Shown one piece after another: positions 1 through 5,292 of a DNA stretch of 6,075 nt. A program made the translations under genes and the position numbers. Origin of the DNA: Methanobacteriota archaeon (GTDB lineage: Archaea > Halobacteriota > Methanosarcinia > Methanosarcinales > Methanoperedenaceae); NCBI GenBank assembly GCA_018899795.1, contig JAHIHJ010000179.1, positions 1 to 6,075 on the forward strand, written 5' to 3'. Every line of letters starts with the position of its first letter. Within the stretch, counting starts at the first letter, position 1. The notes under the pieces were generated by a model that was not told where the DNA came from, did no database searches, and was given only the letters and a program-made list of their open reading frames with translations.

Positions 1-1
1 A

Positions 2-127
2 GATGATGATATTACAAATAGGAAGTATATACAGAGAACACCAATGATGGCAACAGGCAAAACTGATCACATTTGGTCTTTGGAGGAGATGCTTACTTTT
101 CCTTATTATAAAACATCAGTAAATTAA
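2..127 (+). CDS. Transposase C-terminal fragment (5'-truncated by window edge)
   Basis: An open frame enters from the window edge and gives 41 residues before TAA at 125-127. It includes the stretch RTPMMATGKTDHIWSLEEML. From memory, a tail of the form R-T-P-x-M-x-x-G-x-T-D-H-x-W-[ST]-x-E-E-[LM]-L is common at the C-terminus of transposases found in archaea and cyanobacteria (IS1-like or related DDE elements). The catalytic core lies outside the window, so neither the family nor activity can be settled. The gene points towards the accessory region and is followed by AT-rich, apparently non-coding DNA in which the right end of the element should lie. Transposase identity is moderately supported; the exact IS family is a guess. 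Confidence 0.6.
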   Translation, partial: DDDITNRKYIQRTPMMATGKTDHIWSLEEMLTFPYYKTSVN

Positions 128-279
128 GGGGTCAATACCCACTTTCATACTCTATGCGATTTAATGAGGACTGTTTAAAACAAATCTACCTCAAATTTAC
201 TGTTCGGAAAGTAAAGTAATTACTTAATCTATTTTTCAAGATATATATTTTGTGCACAACAAAAACTGATTGCTGTATA
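128..279. other. AT-rich non-coding flank of the transposase, probable right end of the element
   Basis: No convincing gene is seen. Directly after the transposase stop is a small inverted motif GGGTCAATACCC (129-140, 4-bp arms). It could belong to the terminal region of the insertion sequence, but the left end is outside the window, so terminal inverted repeats and target duplications cannot be matched. Base composition changes abruptly to GC-rich at about 285, so the end of the element probably lies between 128 and 285. Confidence 0.35.
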
Positions 280-619
280 TATCACCTATGCTGCAGCGCG
301 GGGCTACCCGTCCGTTAAGATTGATGAATATCTCGTCCGTATCACAAATCGTCGTCGTGGATCGCAAATCAGTGGAACAACTTCAAACGCTTATGAAGTG
401 CGCTATCGCAACGACCCCGATGCAAGTAAATTACTTGAGCAACTTCAACCATTATTACGAATGGAAAACTGCGATTACGTGCACGTTGTCCGGCGCGTTA
501 TCGCTCAACCTTTCCTTACTCCCTGGCGTGCCGTCCCATCAGGGATGCGGCTGGAAGCTGCACCGAAGGCGGCGCGCCTGGGAGTGGGGCGCACGTCTTG
601 GCTCATATACAATAATTGA
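272..619 (+). pseudogene. GC-rich coding remnant of unknown origin
   Basis: From about 280 to 620 the sequence is clearly richer in G and C than the DNA on both sides. One plus-strand frame stays open from 215 to a TGA at 617-619 and reads like protein at its start, for example ARGYPSVKIDEYLVRITNRR, then AYEVRYRNDPDASKLLEQL. No credible start codon with a ribosome site precedes this reading: the first in-frame ATG is at 398, in the middle of it. The second half (Arg/Ala/Pro-rich) is less protein-like, and a second plus-strand frame is also open here (270-668, TTG start), so an internal frameshift is possible. I do not recognise the family. The best reading is a decayed fragment of a gene from a GC-richer background, cut at both ends. 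It could also be non-coding. Confidence 0.3.
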
Positions 620-655
620 CCGTCAGTATTGGGAAATGGATTATTATGAGAGAAG

Positions 656-680
656 TGAAAAATTCTGAATTTATTTTTCA
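656..680. repeat. AT-rich inverted repeat, 8-bp arms
   Basis: TGAAAAAT (656-663) and ATTTTTCA (673-680) are exact reverse complements separated by 9 nt. The repeat lies just beyond the GC-rich remnant, where AT-rich sequence resumes. It could mark a terminator or a junction, but low-complexity sequence readily produces such hairpins. Confidence 0.35.
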
Positions 681-752
681 GTTTTCAACTGTTCATTAAT
701 TTCGTGAGTATACAGCATATTAAATATTATTAAGACAGAATCAATAGCAATA

Positions 753-764
753 TTTAATATAAAT
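753..764 (+). promoter_or_regulatory. Candidate archaeal box A for the ATPase/TOPRIM/HEPN operon
   Basis: TTTAATATAAAT resembles an archaeal TATA box. Transcription would start about 25 nt downstream (around 780-790), leaving a leader of roughly 60 nt before the ATG at 850. The whole region is AT-rich, so other TATA-like strings are nearby and the choice is uncertain. Confidence 0.3.
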
Positions 765-849
765 CTAACGGTATTAAGATTAGAAACAAATGTTCAAAGA
801 AGTGGATTCAATAAAATCTAAATTTGATGTACTCTTATAAGGAGCAGTT

Positions 850-2127
850 ATGGATATAATAAGAAAAGTTCGAATTAAAAATTATCGAGGATTGAATAAT
901 ATTGATTTTTCTCCAAGCTCCGTGAATATAATAGTGGGTCCAAATAGTACTGGGAAATCTTCAATCTTAGAGTCAATCGGGTTAACTATATCTTCTTTGA
1001 ACAATTTTGAGGATTCGCTTGAAAATAATTTATTAGATGTTCTTACCATCGATAAAGAATACAAGCCTAAATATTTTATATCTTCGGGCGAAAAGCACTG
1101 TGAAATTAATTTAGAAATTTCAAGAGATGATAAAGAAAGTAGTAATCTGCAATTAAGTATGGATATTTTTGAAAAAGGATATCCTGATGATGAAATCGGA
1201 GTATTATTTTTTGAATATGTTAATGAATATGTTGATAAATTCGTTAAATCAAAATTAAGAAGAACAGATAGAATTCTTCAAAGAAGATTTTATGATAAAA
1301 ACATACAAAATATTGAAGTTGAAAAAAGATTAAAAAATATTCTTGATATTTTAGAGGGCGAAAAAGAAAAAACCGAAAAAGATGCAGAAAAAATCAGGCA
1401 GAAAATGTATTCGTCCGGGAAATTACTTTTATCTTCAAAAACGAATAACGATATAATAAATGTATCAGTTGTTCAATTAGAAATAGATTCTGATTTTGAA
1501 TCCATTCAAAATGAATTTGTACCCTTTGAAGACACAACCGTTTACCACGATGAATATCTAGCTGAAAAATTGTTTATCCCTATGTTTTCTAACTTTCATA
1601 TGATAGGATACTCCGACGATACTTTTGATTTGTACAAACGTTTGGTCAAGGCTAATAAAATAGATAAAGCGATTGAGACTATAAGAACAAGGATACACTT
1701 AAAAGATATTAGAGAAGGAACAGATGGTGGTCTGTCAATTCTTCAAGAAAACAAAGAATCCTTACCATTATCATTAATGGGCGATGGTTTTAATGCTTTA
1801 CTGAGGCTCACTTTTATGGTGACATTGGTATCAAGAGGAATTGTACTTCTTGAAGAGCCTGAGACAAATTTACATCCTTACTATCTAGAGATATTAGCAG
1901 AGGAGATTATAAGGAATTCCAAATATTCGCAGTTTTTCATTTCGACGCATAATATTGAATTACTCAATTATATTTTTAATAAAGCTGAAGAATTAGGTAG
2001 CTTGGAATCTATAAATATATTAAGATTGATAAAATTACCTGATGGTTTCATTGAAAGAGAGGTGATTTCAGGGAATAATGCAAAAAAAGAGATAGAGGAA
2101 ATCAAGAGCGACCTTCGGAGGTCTTAA
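850..2127 (+). CDS. OLD/RecF-like ABC-type ATPase (AAA_15/AAA_21 class), no fused TOPRIM domain
   Basis: This 425-residue cytoplasmic ATPase has the SMC/RecF/OLD fold layout. The N-terminus (KVRIKNYRGLNNIDF) is the typical first strand pair. Walker A is GPNSTGKSS at 30-38, followed by a long insertion. Residues about 120-190 are highly charged and probably helical or coiled-coil. An ABC-signature-like SLMGDG lies at 308-313, Walker B is IVLLEEPETNLHP at 331-343 with the acidic pair E335/E336, and the H-loop is STHN at 365-368. All motifs for ATP binding and hydrolysis on dimerisation are present. OLD and GajA proteins carry a C-terminal TOPRIM nuclease; here the chain ends soon after the H-loop and a TOPRIM-like protein is encoded by the next gene. 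The ATG is preceded by AAGGAG (839-844) at 5 nt. It is probably the sensor or scaffold subunit of a defence system, comparable in layout to AriA of PARIS, but assignment to a named system is not possible from sequence alone. Confidence 0.85.
   Translation: MDIIRKVRIKNYRGLNNIDFSPSSVNIIVGPNSTGKSSILESIGLTISSLNNFEDSLENNLLDVLTIDKEYKPKYFISSGEKHCEINLEISRDDKESSNLQLSMDIFEKGYPDDEIGVLFFEYVNEYVDKFVKSKLRRTDRILQRRFYDKNIQNIEVEKRLKNILDILEGEKEKTEKDAEKIRQKMYSSGKLLLSSKTNNDIINVSVVQLEIDSDFESIQNEFVPFEDTTVYHDEYLAEKLFIPMFSNFHMIGYSDDTFDLYKRLVKANKIDKAIETIRTRIHLKDIREGTDGGLSILQENKESLPLSLMGDGFNALLRLTFMVTLVSRGIVLLEEPETNLHPYYLEILAEEIIRNSKYSQFFISTHNIELLNYIFNKAEELGSLESINILRLIKLPDGFIEREVISGNNAKKEIEEIKSDLRRS
2117..2122 (+). 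promoter_or_regulatory. Shine-Dalgarno site that sets the TTG start of the TOPRIM gene
   Basis: GGAGGT lies inside the last codons of the ATPase gene, 7 nt before TTG at 2130. The site is near-perfect and no ATG is better placed, so TTG is accepted as the start. The arrangement suggests tightly coupled translation of the two proteins. Confidence 0.75.
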
Positions 2128-2129
2128 GA

Positions 2130-2801
2130 TTGAAGTTAATAATATGTGAAGGTTTCTACGATGCTGTATTTTTTCATGAGGTTTTAAAAATATTTGGTTC
2201 CCTAGATACTTATCTAATACCTGATAACCAAATGCAAAAACTTCAAGGAATATATGGAAATTATCATTTTATGCGAGATAGAATTAGAACAACCATATAT
2301 GGAGATAATGGTCGACCAACTGTTTTTGACTGGGTTCTCAGAAGAGTTATTAGTACTTTAAGAGCGATTCCAGAAAATGTGGATTTGATTGTTATTATCG
2401 ATAATGATGGTTCTTCTTATGAAGAATTGTTTACATTAACTAAAAATAAACTTGAAGAAATCTTAAATGACCCGGCAATATTTCAAAAACCTCCAATTGC
2501 CAGTTTTACAAGAGAATCAATAACTATAACAAATCAAAGAAATGGAATAATCACTAAAGTTAATTTGTGTATTGTCCCACAAAGCTTGGAAGTTCAAGTC
2601 AGGAACAAAGCATTTGAGCAACCACAGTATAGATTCTCCGCAGGAGAAAGAGACGGATTAATGGCAGACGATCCTCATCGGGCTCTTAAATTCATTGCTT
2701 CAAAATATCACGACGGTAATGAAGAAATTCTAATAAGAAGTGCTGTCGGATGGTTTGAAGAAGAAATATGGCTTAATGATATTGTAAAGATTTTCACTTA
2801 G
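2130..2801 (+). CDS. Small stand-alone TOPRIM-like protein, partner of the upstream ATPase
   Basis: The product has 223 residues, TTG start, two bases after the ATPase stop. It begins KLIICEGFYDAVFF: a beta strand followed by E7-G8-x-x-D11, the classic TOPRIM glutamate motif. The second TOPRIM signature is LIVIIDNDGSS at residues 86-96, giving D91-N-D93-G. E7 plus the DxD pair would bind the metal in TOPRIM nucleases, primases and topoisomerases. A later conserved-looking segment, SLEVQVRNKAFE (about 152-163), and DDPHRALKFIASKY (180-193) resemble the C-terminal helices of small TOPRIM proteins in ATPase-linked defence systems (the DUF4435/AriB, DUF3226, DUF4276 and RloB groupings). I cannot tell which family it belongs to. 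With an OLD-like ATPase lacking its own TOPRIM domain just upstream, the pair is probably one complex, with this protein as a nuclease effector. Confidence 0.75.
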   Translation: MKLIICEGFYDAVFFHEVLKIFGSLDTYLIPDNQMQKLQGIYGNYHFMRDRIRTTIYGDNGRPTVFDWVLRRVISTLRAIPENVDLIVIIDNDGSSYEELFTLTKNKLEEILNDPAIFQKPPIASFTRESITITNQRNGIITKVNLCIVPQSLEVQVRNKAFEQPQYRFSAGERDGLMADDPHRALKFIASKYHDGNEEILIRSAVGWFEEEIWLNDIVKIFT

Positions 2802-2832
2802 TTCAGTAAAATCTTAACCATAACCCGTATTT

Positions 2833-3369
2833 ATGAAGAATGAATCTCAAATAAAATTAGAGTATGCGGAAATTTTTTACAAATTCGCTTTAGCTACGTC
2901 AACGACTATCACAAGCTCGGATGTGAATCTTAAATATTACGATACTTTTTCTTTCTTACAACATGTTGTCAATAAGCAAGACCTGGAATTAACTAAACCT
3001 GAAGAAAAAATAGGAGCTAGAATATTAGAATTTGTTGCAACGTATATAATGATTCTTCAATTGAACAAGGTTTTAGAAGATGAGTGGGGAAAAAATAGAC
3101 TCCAAAGCGAAGATAAAGAGATTCAAAATATATCACAAGTGGTTCGATTAATTAGAAATGCATTTGCTCATGATCCATTAAAGCCTGTTTGGGATATATC
3201 CAAATCTACAATGAATATGGAATTTGAGATTACTAATATCTTAACTCTGAGAACGCATAATTTACATGGGAAAAAACTCGATAGGTATGACTATGGTGGG
3301 CCATTAGCACTTTTGCGATTAATTCAATATGTAAAAAACAAAATGACAACAACAAATCATCTGCTTTGA
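2833..3369 (+). CDS. Putative HEPN-domain protein (candidate RNase), third gene of the cassette
   Basis: The product has 178 residues, is largely predicted helical and has no membrane segment. The key feature is VVRLIRNAFAHDPLKPVW at 103-120. R108-N109-x3-H113 matches the Rx4-6H active-site motif of HEPN ribonucleases, including the polar residue right after Arg, and it follows a long helical stretch (about 57-85) and a charged linker, as expected for a HEPN bundle. HEPN proteins act as metal-independent RNases in toxin-antitoxin, CRISPR and abortive-infection systems. The gene lies 31 nt after the TOPRIM stop on the same strand, with similarly AT-rich codon use, so it is probably co-transcribed. 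No clear Shine-Dalgarno site precedes the ATG, unlike its two neighbours, so expression may be lower or the start may differ. The family is inferred from one motif and predicted helices only. It could instead be an inactive HEPN or an unrelated helical protein. Confidence 0.6.
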   Translation: MKNESQIKLEYAEIFYKFALATSTTITSSDVNLKYYDTFSFLQHVVNKQDLELTKPEEKIGARILEFVATYIMILQLNKVLEDEWGKNRLQSEDKEIQNISQVVRLIRNAFAHDPLKPVWDISKSTMNMEFEITNILTLRTHNLHGKKLDRYDYGGPLALLRLIQYVKNKMTTTNHLL

Positions 3370-3515
3370 AATATTGTATCTCGGGAATACTCCCAACATG
3401 AATTGAATCAACAATTAAAAGAGCTACTTATAATAAATTATAAAACGCAGTAAATCAATGAAGCAGTAAAATACTGAAGCTTTTAAAAAGTTGTATAAAA
3501 ATCCTTAAAAAATTA
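3370..3515. other. AT-rich spacer with small hairpins after the cassette
   Basis: No gene is seen. The motif GGGAATACTCCC (about 3384-3395, 4-bp arms) and CAGTA-AAA-TACTG (3464-3476, 5-bp arms) followed by T-rich sequence could act as weak terminators for the plus-strand operon. The 8-mer GCAGTAAA occurs twice (3447-3454 and 3463-3470). None of these is strong evidence by itself. Confidence 0.3.
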
Positions 3516-3524
3516 TTATATAAA
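3516..3524 (+). promoter_or_regulatory. Box A (TATA box) of tRNA-Ser
   Basis: TTATATAAA is centred about 26 nt upstream of the first base of the tRNA, the standard distance for an archaeal TATA box. It shows that the tRNA has its own promoter and does not depend on the upstream cassette. Confidence 0.65.
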
Positions 3525-3545
3525 CTATATTAAAAGCACACCCGT

Positions 3546-3631
3546 GCCGAGGTGGCAGAGCGGACTAACGCGGCAGGCTCGAGACCTGTTTTACCTTCCG
3601 GTAAGCTAGGGTTCAAATCCCTACCTCGGCG
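3546..3631 (+). tRNA. tRNA-Ser (anticodon CGA)
   Basis: An 86-nt cloverleaf can be folded by eye. The acceptor stem GCCGAGG/CCTCGGC pairs over 7 bp (3546-3552 with 3624-3630) with discriminator G at 3631. The anticodon stem GCAGG/CCTGT has loop CTCGAGA, placing CGA at 3580-3582 (reads UCG). A long variable arm with stem TACC/GGTA marks a class II tRNA, and the T arm is TAGGG-TTCAAAT-CCCTA. The long variable arm and the anticodon together give serine. No intron and no encoded CCA, as is usual in archaea. The gene converges on the truncated PIN gene, which ends 13 nt away. Confidence 0.95.
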
Positions 3632-3644
3632 CTTATGATCTTTT

Positions 3645-3890
3645 CTAAGATTTTTCACTTACCTCTACCACTATCATTTTGTCTTTTAATCGTTTTATAA
3701 GGTGAGATGCAGTCTCGGATTTAAATCTCTTGGAATATTTATCGAATTCCAGTAATAACAGATCATTTCCAACAAGGAATACATCCTCACCTGATGCAAG
3801 CTCTAAAATTAAATCTAGAGCCCCTGCTTTCTTTTGAGGGTTCTTAATCGCTGCCACGAATACGTTGGCATCAACCAAGAATCGCTGCAT
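3645..3890 (-). pseudogene. VapC-like PIN-domain toxin, C-terminally truncated
   Basis: The reading frame encodes 81 residues from the ATG at 3890; an upstream in-frame ATG at 3911 would add seven charged residues, but PIN proteins normally begin just before the first strand (here QRFLVDANVF). The first catalytic aspartate is D7 in LVDANVF and the second acidic residue is probably E48 in NDLLLLEFDKY. PIN toxins are usually about 125-145 residues and carry two further acidic residues in the C-terminal half (an AD-type motif and a TxDxxF-type motif). Here the chain stops at VVEVSEKS, before that half, so the active site is incomplete. No continuation is visible after the TAG, only the tRNA-Ser 14 nt later. 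The gene overlaps the antitoxin gene by 20 nt, as expected for a vapBC operon. The toxin is probably inactive; a short novel PIN variant is less likely. Confidence 0.7.
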
Positions 3891-4134
3891 ATCTCTTTTT
3901 AGCCGCTTCATTTACTTCTGTTCTGACTTCAGAAGTTATCTTATCTAAATCCAGCCCTTTAAGTTCCTCCCTGAGCCTTTTCTCGATTGCATTCCTGTCA
4001 AGCTTTTTGATCAAGATCTTATCATCATCTAATTCAGTAATTAGAAGCGGTACATTTTTTGTAAGATGCAATTTTTTCCGTATTAATTCGGGAATGACTA
4101 ACCTTCCTGTATTATCTATTGTGATTATTTCCAT
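3871..4134 (-). CDS. AbrB/MazE-type antitoxin (VapB-like)
   Basis: This 87-residue protein starts at the ATG at 4134. A start nine codons upstream (4161) is possible but would precede the domain. Residues 1-45 form a swapped-hairpin SpoVT/AbrB DNA-binding domain, with the family hallmark NTGRLVIPELIRKKL at 8-22. Residues 47-87 form a charged helical tail that in this class wraps the toxin (EKRLREELKGLDLDKI, then NEAAKKRYAAILG). The gene overlaps the following PIN gene by 20 nt, indicating translational coupling. Its expected roles are to bind its own promoter as dimers and to neutralise the toxin. Because the toxin is truncated, this antitoxin may now be an orphan, retained as a regulator or able to cross-neutralise other PIN toxins; this last point is inference. 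Confidence 0.8.
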   Translation of the reverse strand: MEIITIDNTGRLVIPELIRKKLHLTKNVPLLITELDDDKILIKKLDRNAIEKRLREELKGLDLDKITSEVRTEVNEAAKKRYAAILG

Positions 4135-4199
4135 TTTTACCACTGATGGTAATATTGGCATTGGTGGTATTAAGGATTATGCTCAAATTTATCAATAAA

Positions 4200-4218
4200 A
4201 TCCAAAAAAATAAAACGG
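4200..4218 (-). terminator. Oligo-T terminator after the zinc-protein gene
   Basis: On the minus strand the stop codon is followed within a few bases by GTTTTATTTTTTTGG. A T-rich run without a strong hairpin is the usual archaeal terminator. It separates the zinc-protein/DUF22 pair from the antitoxin-toxin pair downstream, which therefore probably has its own promoter within 4162-4200. Confidence 0.55.
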
Positions 4219-4722
4219 CTAACTCACGAACTTGGGCGAGAAATACTTCTTTATCACAGTATCGCACTTGCTGCAGGTTATCATGAGCCAGTCGCCAACA
4301 TCCTGTTTTTCATAGTGGTCGAATATGGATGCGCCGCATTCCGGGCAGACGTAGTATTCCTTGAAATAGTAGTTATAGAACTCAGGTGAGTTCTCAAGCC
4401 AGTCGATGGTCAGGAGCAGCCTTTCAAGGTATCTCTTTTTTCCGCCCTCTGCGCCCTTCTGCATCTCCTCGCGCACATGCTCTCCCATGTGCTGGATGTG
4501 GCGCTTCGTATGTTTTCTTATCTTCTGGTAGTCGCTTACATACTTTTTTCCGCTCTCAAGATAATTGAGATAGCCTTTTTGTGATCCTGTGCCTTCTCTT
4601 ATCGTCCTGAGGAAGTATTCACCCATCAGGTCTTCCATGAGGTCAGCGCATTCAGTGCAGATATTGTAGCTGCTGTAATGTTTTGAGTCCTGTTGGCCCT
4701 TGCAGATCATGCAGGTTTCCAT
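4219..4722 (-). CDS. Conserved-type zinc-binding protein of unknown function with four CxxC motifs
   Basis: The product has 167 residues from ATG at 4722. A GTG at 4731 is also in frame and overlaps the upstream stop as GTGA, but GGTGA sits 5 nt before the ATG, so the ATG is preferred. Two CxxC pairs lie at the N-terminus (C4/C7 and C22/C25, METCMICKG and ICTECADLM) and two at the C-terminus (C126/C129 in VCPECGAS and C150/C153 in ITCSKCDT), each set able to hold one zinc. Between them is a charged helical region (about 50-110) rich in Lys, Arg and His. Such paired zinc ribbons around a basic helical core suggest nucleic-acid binding or a protein-interaction role, but I do not recognise a named family. 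It is the second gene of a tightly linked pair with the DUF22-like gene, 5 nt after its stop, so the two are almost certainly co-transcribed. Confidence 0.75.
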   Translation of the reverse strand: METCMICKGQQDSKHYSSYNICTECADLMEDLMGEYFLRTIREGTGSQKGYLNYLESGKKYVSDYQKIRKHTKRHIQHMGEHVREEMQKGAEGGKKRYLERLLLTIDWLENSPEFYNYYFKEYYVCPECGASIFDHYEKQDVGDWLMITCSKCDTVIKKYFSPKFVS

Positions 4723-4727
4723 TGTCC

Positions 4728-5144
4728 TCACCTGACTAGCACAGGCTTCGTGGCTTCTCTTGTGAACATTATGGGATACAGGTTGAGCACCGAGAGAAGG
4801 TCGCCTTTCTTGATCTCACCCGACTCCTGCCCAAGAACGTATGCTGCGTTGATGATGCGGTCTGTTTCGACAGGTGCAGGACCGTCCCTGGTCACCACTT
4901 TTATGACCGAAACCAGAGGATGATGGCTGAAAGCGCAGGGTATTGCGAGCATGTCCTTCTGTACATTGACTTCTTTTACCTTAACACGTTCAAGTTTCCC
5001 CGCCCCGATGGTAACATCCTCATCCGCTATTACCATCTCCCATTTTGCACGGGTGGCTATGGTAAATTCATACGGCGATGCTTTCACTTTTTTCCTGCTT
5101 ACTTTCCCGTTTTCACGGGAAACAACATTAACGATTTCGCTCAT
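4728..5144 (-). CDS. DUF22-like archaeal protein
   Basis: The product has 138 residues. The start is the ATG at 5144: AAGGAGG lies 6 nt upstream (5151-5157), whereas the in-frame ATG at 5162 would lie upstream of that site and add only MTRRRF. Predicted structure is mostly beta strands. Characteristic stretches are ASPYEFTIATRAKWEMVIAD (22-41), IPCAFSHHPLVSVIKVV (68-84), RDGPAPVETDR (86-96) and the C-terminal GEIKKGDLLSVLNLYPIMF (109-127). From memory this resembles the archaeal DUF22 family of methanogens, whose biochemical role is unknown. No signal peptide or membrane segment is seen. It is the first gene of a pair with the zinc-binding protein. An inverted repeat immediately upstream of its likely box A hints at regulated transcription. 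The family call is moderately sure; the function is unknown. Confidence 0.65.
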   Translation of the reverse strand: MSEIVNVVSRENGKVSRKKVKASPYEFTIATRAKWEMVIADEDVTIGAGKLERVKVKEVNVQKDMLAIPCAFSHHPLVSVIKVVTRDGPAPVETDRIINAAYVLGQESGEIKKGDLLSVLNLYPIMFTREATKPVLVR

Positions 5145-5179
5145 AAAACGCCTCCTTGTCATAAATAATCGTAATTGTA

Positions 5180-5187
5180 CTTATAGT
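5180..5187 (-). promoter_or_regulatory. Candidate box A of the DUF22/zinc-protein operon
   Basis: On the minus strand this reads ACTATAAG, a TATA-like element. Transcription would start around 5155-5162, just before the AAGGAGG ribosome site, giving a short leader. The position fits well, but the sequence is AT-rich. Confidence 0.45.
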
Positions 5188-5209
5188 TTATCATGATTAA
5201 ACATGATAA
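5188..5209. repeat. Perfect inverted repeat next to the box A: possible operator
   Basis: TTATCATG (5188-5195) and CATGATAA (5202-5209) are exact reverse complements separated by ATTAAA. The repeat abuts the upstream edge of the candidate box A of the minus-strand operon and covers the place where TFB/BRE contacts would fall. A dimeric repressor or activator site is a natural reading. Confidence 0.5.
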
Positions 5210-5292
5210 TAATTAATCAAAATAATAAAATTATAGTGTCATCAATATTATTTCAGTTAAAAATCTTCTTAAGTACTGGGTTTAAACGAAAC

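Noticed and set aside
270..668. 132-residue open frame with TTG start across the GC-rich block
   Set aside because: It has no ribosome site and its N-terminus is not protein-like, and an overlapping frame reads better at the start. Neither is convincing as an intact gene, so the block is listed once as a remnant.
850..2801. Calling the ATPase/TOPRIM pair PARIS (ariA/ariB) or Gabija by name
   Set aside because: The ATPase layout fits, but the 223-residue TOPRIM protein could not be matched to the AriB family by eye, and no UvrD-like GajB helicase is present. Gene symbols are left blank.
3384..3476. Short hairpins and the repeated GCAGTAAA considered as a CRISPR-like or non-coding RNA element
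   Set aside because: Only two 8-base copies with no regular spacing, and stems of 4-5 bp. This is well within chance for AT-rich DNA.
3546..3631. tRNA-Ser as the attachment site of an island carrying the ATPase/TOPRIM/HEPN genes
   Set aside because: tRNA-targeting integrases normally place the island on the 3' side of the tRNA, while the cassette lies on the 5' side. I see no second copy of the tRNA 3' end in the window and no integrase gene, so only the truncated toxin on the 3' side is raised as a possible scar.
4386..4568. Plus-strand frame opposite the zinc-binding protein gene
   Set aside because: It is antisense to a gene with clear CxxC motifs and a good ribosome site, and its Ser/Arg/Pro-rich composition is typical of a shadow frame.
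4920..5196. Two plus-strand frames opposite the DUF22-like gene
   Set aside because: Both are antisense shadows with no ribosome site. The minus-strand gene has an ideal AAGGAGG start and recognisable conserved stretches.
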